Shown here: positions 61,101 through 64,000 of the stretch, piece by piece
How positions within the stretch are numbered: position 1 is the first letter of the stretch
Layout of the letters: each line of letters starts with the position of its first letter
NCBI GenBank assembly: GCA_013399015.1
Contig: VWZX01002356.1
Location: forward strand, 248,001-312,000
From: Galbula dea
Lineage: Eukaryota; Chordata; Aves; Piciformes; Galbulidae
Direction of reading: 5' to 3'
DNA length: 64,000 nucleotides
Program-made: the position numbers and the translations under genes
Notes under the pieces: model-generated
Told to the model about the DNA's origin: nothing
The model's input: only the letters and a program-made list of their open reading frames with translations
The model's database searches: none

Positions 61101-61768
61101 AAAAAATATATATATGGTGGTGGCATTTCTTAAAATGGGAGAGACGAAAGCCACTACCCCAAGCACCAGAAAAGACAAGGAATGAGGAGAGGCAAGCACT
61201 ATGCAGTTTGTCTAAAATGCACTTCTAATAATCATAACATTTTACAGAAGCCTCAGACCTAACATGTGATTGACTGTGAACTAGAGGAATTTAATCCTTC
61301 AAAGTTTTCTATATTTAATTACATTTGGAAGATTTCTGTGTCTACTGTGCAAAATATAGCAAATTAAGAACAAATACTGAAATTAAGGAGGTTTTGTGTG
61401 TTTAATGGAAGATCATGATGTGAAAATCCAGCATGCCATTTACAAGGCCTGACATTATCTGAGTCTTTTCCTTCTGTAACAATCGATTTCAGACCCTTAC
61501 TTTGTTTTCACGCTGTCAGTTCTAGGTCAACTGAATGTCTGTCAGCCTTAAACCATCTATTTGCTTCAGTCCTTTCCCAGTCTCTGCAGAGTGTGGATGT
61601 GACAAACCAGCCAGGATTACCTGTGAAGCATGTGCAGGGAGATGACAAGCTGAGGTTCACTAGTTGTCTGGGAACGGATGAGCTTGCTCTTGGTCTGGGC
61701 AGAAACAATGGTGCCGTCAGACAAGGAAAAGCGATAAACAGGGCTGAAGGCCAGCCCCTGCCTCAGCA
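34146..61768 (-). CDS. NCOA2: Nuclear receptor coactivator 2 (GRIP1/TIF2/SRC-2), C-terminal ~1,145 residues in 14 exons
   Basis: p160 coactivator. It is recruited in the nucleus by ligand-bound nuclear receptors and brings in CBP/p300 and CARM1. Seen: 14 coding exons (61768-61621, 59442-58173, 51883-51673, 49626-49414, 47551-47336, 46740-46611, 44113-43948, 42505-42224, 41617-41540, 41003-40760, 39566-39389, 37175-36977, 35368-35279, 34157-34146), all with AG acceptors and GT donors and with phases that join without a frame break. In order they encode the end of PAS-B, a Ser/Thr/Pro-rich receptor-interaction region with LLQLL, LHRLL and LRYLL, the CBP-binding region (LLDQLY, NFDGLEEIDRALGIPEL), a Gln-rich segment and the C-terminus ending KYC. 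Against the human protein as I remember it (1,464 aa) the match is close throughout, so NCOA1 and NCOA3 are excluded. The first ~320 residues lie beyond the window. No disruption is visible. Confidence 0.99.
35279..35368 (-). CDS. NCOA2: NCOA2 penultimate coding exon
   Basis: The 90-nt exon (acceptor TTGCCAACAG, donor AAGG|GTAGGA) encodes 30 residues in phase 0, VNDPAMRGGNLFPNQLPGME followed by MIKQDGDAAR. MIKQDGD resembles the sumoylation-type sequence known near the C-terminus of this family (inference). Length is a multiple of three. Confidence 0.96.
36977..37175 (-). CDS. NCOA2: NCOA2 exon, Met/Asn/Ser-rich C-terminal segment
   Basis: The 199-nt exon (acceptor CTTGCTGTAG, donor GAGCAG|GTGAGA) encodes MFSQQSPPHFGQQASTSMYN, then NMNISVSMATNTSG, NQMTGQISMTSATSVPTSGL and ends SSMGPEQ. 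Matches mammalian NCOA2 closely. Confidence 0.97.
38635..39324 (-). other. Unexplained 229-codon ORF inside an NCOA2 intron
   Basis: An uninterrupted frame of 229 codons on the minus strand, Cys/Ser/Leu-rich, lying wholly inside the intron between 39389 and 37175. It is far longer than other noncoding ORFs here. The plus strand of 38690-39240 also reads as a mostly open frame broken by several stops, all TGA. That pattern would fit a decayed coding insertion whose antisense stayed open by chance. I do not recognise either translation. It could be an old element remnant or chance in a GC-balanced stretch. Confidence 0.3.
39389..39566 (-). CDS. NCOA2: NCOA2 exon, C-terminal activation region
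   Basis: The 178-nt exon (acceptor CTTCTTCAG, donor AAACAG|GTAAAT) encodes ISQQPDQGFTGATTPQSPLM, then SPRLAHTQSP and NGWAQGNMGGN. It begins with two bases of a Gly codon and ends with two bases of a Ser codon, both completed in phase by neighbouring exons. Confidence 0.97.
40541..40585. repeat. Imperfect (CA)n stretch
   Basis: Interrupted CA/CACA dinucleotide repeat on the plus strand in an NCOA2 intron, about 0.2 kb from the exon ending at 40760. Confidence 0.7.
40760..41003 (-). CDS. NCOA2: NCOA2 exon with polyglutamine run
   Basis: The 244-nt exon (acceptor TCCCTGCAG, donor TATG|GTACTG) encodes GPINAQMLAQRQREIL, a basic/Gln-rich stretch with eight consecutive Gln, then RTLMMRGQGL, MSNPRIPQANAQQFPFPP and NY. 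It lies in the region that carries activation domain 2 in p160 proteins. It has a Trp (HLRWRQM) where I remember Gln in human. The Gly codon split at the donor is completed by the next exon. Confidence 0.96.
40905..40928 (-). repeat. (CAG)8 polyglutamine tract in NCOA2
   Basis: Eight uninterrupted CAG codons (CTG on the plus strand), followed after a Val by two more Gln. The human protein, as remembered, has four Gln after a His at this site. A pure repeat of this kind is prone to length change. Confidence 0.95.
41540..41617 (-). CDS. NCOA2: NCOA2 small 26-codon exon
   Basis: This 78-nt exon (acceptor CCTTTAG, donor ACACAG|GTGAGA) is in phase 0 and encodes NRQPLINQISSVSNMNLSLR followed by PGVPTQ. 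Its length is a multiple of three and both ends are phase 0, so skipping it would keep the frame. Confidence 0.95.
41983..42176 (+). mobile_element. CR1 LINE 3' fragment
   Basis: It follows the typical order of the CR1 3' end: GGTTGTGG, CTTCTCTGGAGA, CAACCTGCTCTGG, AGCAGGGGGTGGGACTGGATGA, a CCTCCAGAG stretch and the terminal TCTATGATTCTG. It is 5'-truncated, as most CR1 copies are. It lies in sense plus orientation, opposite to NCOA2, and its 3' end is about 48 bp from the donor of the exon ending at 42224. Confidence 0.85.
42224..42505 (-). CDS. NCOA2: NCOA2 exon, Gln/Pro/Met-rich
   Basis: The 282-nt exon (acceptor TTTCTGCAG, donor CAGCAG|GTACCG) encodes 94 residues in phase 0. They begin SQAVDAETFPAQESSLLMEQ, continue with GQRPGYAAALRMQPRPGLRP and end QLRLQLQHRLQAQQ. 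The second half is GC-rich. A CR1 fragment ends about 50 bp beyond the donor in the intron (41983-42176). Confidence 0.97.
43948..44113 (-). CDS. NCOA2: NCOA2 exon, AD1 / CBP-p300 interaction region
   Basis: The 166-nt exon (acceptor TTTTCACAG, donor AGCCAG|GTATAC) encodes QPFGSSPDDLL, then SPSDEGALLDQLYMALRNF and DGLEEIDRALGIPELVSQ. In p160 proteins this helical segment folds with the nuclear coactivator binding domain of CBP/p300 and forms activation domain 1. It is one of the most conserved parts of the protein here. Confidence 0.97.
45540..45597 (-). mobile_element. CR1 LINE 3' tail
   Basis: Short, well-preserved reverse complement of the CR1 3' end: AGAATCACAGAATCAT, then GGTTGGAAAGGACC and ATCATCTAGTCCAAC. 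The octamer-like end (AGAATCAC, AGAATCAT) is the usual CR1 terminus. It sits in an NCOA2 intron. Confidence 0.9.
46611..46740 (-). CDS. NCOA2: NCOA2 exon, approach to the CBP-binding region
   Basis: The 130-nt exon (acceptor TTGCTTAG, donor AACAG|GTAAGT) encodes PSELEMNIGGPQYSQQQAPP, then NQTAPWPDSILPIDQ and FGNQN. Nearly identical to the mammalian sequence as remembered. Joins in phase on both sides. Confidence 0.97.
47336..47551 (-). CDS. NCOA2: NCOA2 exon, Met/Gly/Pro-rich linker
   Basis: The 216-nt exon (acceptor TTTGTCCAG, donor ATGG|GTAAGT) encodes MMGGSAPRPAMTSGDWG, then RVTCAPTASAINRPVQ, RPSSQPGPRQ and SQVMNM. Both split codons (Gly) join to the flanking exons. The segment is more GC-rich than its neighbours. 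Confidence 0.97.
49414..49626 (-). CDS. NCOA2: NCOA2 exon, Pro/Gly-rich segment
   Basis: The 213-nt exon (acceptor CTGCCTAG, donor CACAG|GTAAGA) encodes FNNPRAGQLGRLLPNQNLPL, then DITLQNP and SSPYSVVPQPG, and a short Met/Gly repeat-like stretch (GMIGSQG, LGSSTTG). Low-complexity linker of the p160 C-terminal half. Split codons at both ends join correctly to their neighbours. Confidence 0.97.
51511..51598. repeat. Two-copy tandem duplication (~43 bp unit)
   Basis: TATGTCATCATCAAGACCAG (from 51511) and TATGTTATCATGCAAGACCA (from 51554) begin two similar units, each continuing into a GACCAGG core and GGAGCTCCT. It lies in the intron 75 bp beyond the donor of the exon ending at 51673. Confidence 0.8.
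51673..51883 (-). CDS. NCOA2: NCOA2 exon after the receptor-box exon
   Basis: The 211-nt exon starts in phase 0 after TTCTTGCAG and ends one base into a codon at AGCA|GTGAGT. It encodes PGSELDNLEEILDDLQNSQ, then a segment with QAIINDLMQLTSDSS, and ends RISQS. The leucine-rich acidic stretch is conserved in p160 proteins. The Ser/Ala-rich stretch after LMQLT is where it differs most from the remembered human sequence. Confidence 0.97.
53140..54040 (-). mobile_element. Old, diverged CR1-type LINE, antisense reading on plus strand
   Basis: On the plus strand it matches, segment by segment, the reverse complement of the CR1 3' coding and tail region. It starts with CACAGCTTCCCTGGGGA and TTCCAGCACTCGGCC. 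Then come CTGCTCCAGTCGTTCC, CCAGAACAGGACTTAAG, CACACTGCTGGC and ACAGCACTTG. It is heavily mutated with no long ORF, so it is an inactive relic. Identification is from remembered CR1 structure. The exact limits are uncertain. Confidence 0.65.
54160..54262. repeat. T-rich, TA and A-rich low complexity
   Basis: T runs, a short (TA)n, a T13 run and a later A12 run occur within about 100 bp in the large NCOA2 intron. Simple sequence only. Confidence 0.75.
58173..59442 (-). CDS. NCOA2: NCOA2 large exon with the three nuclear-receptor boxes
   Basis: The 1,270-nt exon opens after the acceptor CACATAG and closes at the donor GAACAG|GTAAGC. It encodes about 423 residues rich in Ser, Pro, Gly and Asn. 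In order they carry EQNVCGMNQDLTGQ, SPRHRVSPGVAGSPR, DLKMGNLQNSPVN, then the receptor boxes LLQLL, LHRLL and LRYLL, and end FEPNEQ. Box 2 is preceded by KEKHKI and followed by QDSS, and box 3 is followed by DKDD, as in vertebrate NCOA2. The reading frame stays open into the intron for 28 codons beyond the donor. The donor was chosen because joining there gives NEQ followed by PGSELDN in the next exon. Confidence 0.98.
58320..58334 (-). other. NCOA2: NR box 3 (LRYLL)
   Basis: Codons for LRYLL inside NALLRYLLDKDD. An Asn run (NNN) precedes it where I remember KEN in human NCOA2. The motif is intact. Confidence 0.97.
58485..58499 (-). other. NCOA2: NR box 2 (LHRLL)
   Basis: Codons for LHRLL inside HKILHRLLQDSS. 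In mammalian GRIP1 this box is widely used in receptor-coactivator peptide structures. The core and flanks are unchanged here. Confidence 0.97.
58632..58646 (-). other. NCOA2: NR box 1 (LLQLL)
   Basis: Codons for LLQLL preceded by QTK and followed by TTKSDQ. In this family, amphipathic LXXLL helices dock in the AF-2 groove of ligand-bound nuclear receptors. The motif is intact. Confidence 0.97.
59443..61620 (-). other. NCOA2 intron between the PAS-B and receptor-box exons
   Basis: 2.2 kb of AT-rich intron. A C-run of about ten bases with A-rich flanks occurs at 60660-60725 and a short TA run at 61108-61116. No coding exon was seen. Confidence 0.75.
61621..61768 (-). CDS. NCOA2: NCOA2 exon: end of PAS-B
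   Basis: This 148-nt exon has a pyrimidine-rich acceptor ending TTTGCAG and a donor CACAG|GTAATC. It encodes LRQGLAFSPVYRFSLSDGT and then a segment containing KSKLIRSQTT and LVISLHMLHR, which is the end of the p160 PAS-B domain. It starts with two bases of a split codon and ends with two bases of an Arg codon that the next exon completes. It is the most 5' NCOA2 exon found in the window. No upstream exon was recognised between 61769 and 64000. Confidence 0.96.
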
Positions 61769-64000
61769 CTGCAAACAAGCAAATTCACAGGATTAAAGAG
61801 AAACCAGAGCTGCTCAACATCTAGAAGTTCCAAACCCATCAGCAGTGATACCACAGACACCATGTTAATTCAAAAACCAAAAACCAAAACCCAACAAAAA
61901 CAACAGAAGAAACCTTTCAAGCATAAATAGATGGGAAGCATCTGAAAGAAAGGATCCCACATCCTGTAGGCTGATCAAAAGAGAACCTGCACAGAGTGAC
62001 AGCAATAACAGGACAGATACTATAAAGCACAAGGTATTTCAGAAGAGGACCAAGAAGTCCTCGAAGTCTGTTTCACTTTTCATCCTATATGTGTCTAACT
62101 CCTTTTGTTCCCCATACTTTTTTCATGTGTTATCTACATCACGATGATTAATATAAATGCTTTTGGTTTCTAGATCATCTGTTTCCATTAGCCTGTATCT
62201 TTTCCTCCTTTGTTGCCAGCTTAAATTATCTCCTAACAGTTCTCTCACTACTTCTTTAATTTAAAAAGTACATCAATCTCTTACATGGGAACAATTAGAA
62301 ATAAGAAGAATGGGAACAGGAATTATTACTTTTTAAAGAACAAACACTAAACTGTAGAGCTCAAATGAATTACCAACACAATTACCCAAACCCAAACTGG
62401 GGCTCTGCTATCCTTCCCCAGGGTTATGACTGCATTTCAGGTTTGGGGTTTACTTCTCTGCACATATTCTGTAGCCCTGAAGTTTTCAGTGTAAACCTGA
62501 ACTTCAGCAAATTCAACTCTCTAACTTCTGTAGACCCCTCTGACACTTCCTCAATTAAAAATGAAAATCATGTTATGCAAGAGCAAATCTCCAAACATTT
62601 ATTCTGCTGCTCACTCTTTGCCATCAATGAAACAAGTCTGATCATTTCAATTCCTAGTCCAGAAGCTATTATGTTGGAAGTGCAGATATGGTAGAAGGGA
62701 AATGCTTAACCTCAGAATTTTCATATAACTGTTTAGGGAAAACATAGGAATGAAGCACTATAAACACTTTTAATTTCCTATTTTTTCATACAAACACATT
62801 TTCTGTGGTTTTGGTTTTCTTTTTTCTCTTTTAATTAAGAGTAGCATCTGATCTTCATTCCATTGCTTGTCTGTTAATATTTCCTGCTGTAATGAAATGA
62901 CAGTGTTTTCTGAGTGTGGCTTTATTAAATAGTCTCCTCTGCAGAGCTAACAGATTTCCAGCCTTGCAGGACTGGTTAGGATTGCTTTCCTTCCCTCTCC
63001 CCCCCACTGCTGTATATTGTTCTGCAAGGTTTTAAAGTATTATGTAGGCAGTGAGAAAACAGGAAGCACAATTTAAACAACCAGAAGGGGTTTTTCAGAG
63101 TAAAAATGTAAAGAAAAACAAAAACCTGCAACTGTTAAACAATACAAAACAGAATTTCACTGTTAGGTATGTCATTGTTTCAATTTAACCTTTGGGCACC
63201 AGGAGGTCCAAAGCTCTTAACTTCAGCATATACCACATCAGGAAATTCCAGTACTCAATGCCAACAGGATACAAGTGAAATCTCGACTTAAATCATTTTC
63301 CAAACTAATTCTTTAAGCAAACAAGAATGTTTCCGTGCTCCTCTTGAGGAAATGCTATTTTTCTGACTGTGGCCAATAAAAACTTACCATATATTTTGCA
63401 CTTTACACTGAGAGCTGATTTGAAAGCTTTGTGGGTTTTGTTCTTTATCAAGCTAATGCTGGTTCTTTTTTTCACACTAAATTACATGTAGGAGACTATT
63501 TCTCTTTTTGCTTCTATTCTCAGACTGTAGTGACTTAAAAAATGCAAAGGGTTGAAGTGAGGAAACTTTACTAACTCAGGGTTCCTCAGTCGAGTGCAAA
63601 GATGCTAGTGCCCAAGATATGCCTTGGTTTTGTTTCTCCATGCTGCAGGACAAGGAAACGTTTCAGCCATTATTCCTCTGCAGTGCTGGATCCTTGGCAG
63701 CAAAGCAATGCCAGAGGTTGTTCCTCCCTTCTCTTACCACTCACTCCTCTCAATTCCACAAGTAAAGAGCCTCCTCATTTAAACTAATTCTATGGTTTAC
63801 ATGAGACTCCTAAGTTTCTCCTGCAAAATGACAGAGTTTAAACTCCTGAACATGTATTACTTTATTACTTTATAGATAGCTTAGAGAGGACCCACTCTAA
63901 CCTCAGCACTGGGTGTAGGAGCTGCTAATTCAGTCAGGAATCATTTGAAGAGGACTGAAGTAACAAGTGGCTGGATGCCAGAACAGAGACTCCTCACACC
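61769..64000 (-). other. NCOA2 intron, runs off the window
   Basis: AT-rich sequence upstream of the PAS-B exon. I looked for the preceding p160 exon (PAS linker) on the minus strand and did not find it, so it should lie past base 64000. No other gene is visible. Confidence 0.7.

Noticed and set aside
1..64000. CRISPR arrays, operons, toxin-antitoxin or phage-type systems
   Set aside because: The window is vertebrate nuclear DNA with spliced genes and CR1 elements. No regular spacer arrays or bacterial gene clusters exist.

Overview
The window is nuclear DNA from a bird. It shows intron-split vertebrate genes with GT/AG junctions on the minus strand, scattered avian-type CR1 LINE fragments with the usual 3' end (for example 6070-6136 and 45540-45597), and a GC-rich, partly unsequenced first-exon region of the kind often missing from bird assemblies. 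The species cannot be told from the sequence. There is no operon, phage, CRISPR array or other prokaryotic-style system.

Two protein-coding genes are present, both on the minus strand and in the same order as I remember for human 8q13 (PRDM14 next to NCOA2). PRDM14 (23207 to about 28035) encodes a PR/SET-domain protein with six zinc fingers that acts in pluripotency and germ-cell specification. Seven coding exons can be placed with consistent phases, from a proline-rich N-terminal part through the PR domain to the stop. The extreme N-terminus is lost in or next to a 64-base run of N in G-rich sequence. NCOA2 (coding 34146-61768, 3' UTR to about 30445) encodes the p160 nuclear-receptor coactivator GRIP1/TIF2/SRC-2. 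Fourteen coding exons run from the end of PAS-B to the stop, about 1,145 residues. They include all three LXXLL nuclear-receptor boxes, the CBP/p300-binding region and the C-terminal activation region. Roughly 320 N-terminal residues (bHLH-PAS) should lie beyond base 64000.

Layout: 1 to about 20700 is intergenic DNA with no supported gene, a 49-bp minisatellite (3351-3540) and two small CR1 tails. 20701-23206 is the 3' flank or UTR of PRDM14. 23207 to about 28100 is PRDM14 within a CpG-rich region. About 28100-30445 is a short gap between the genes. 30445-34145 is the NCOA2 3' UTR. 34146-64000 is NCOA2 exons and introns, with CR1 fragments (including an old antisense copy of about 0.9 kb at 53140-54040), small tandem duplications and one unexplained 229-codon ORF in an intron.

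The two genes are not a functional unit. They are transcription-related neighbours arranged tail to head, NCOA2 upstream of PRDM14. I found no previously undescribed system. The points most worth checking are the short NCOA2-PRDM14 spacing, the G-quadruplex-prone gap hiding the PRDM14 N-terminus, the longer polyglutamine run in NCOA2, and short tandem duplications next to splice sites.
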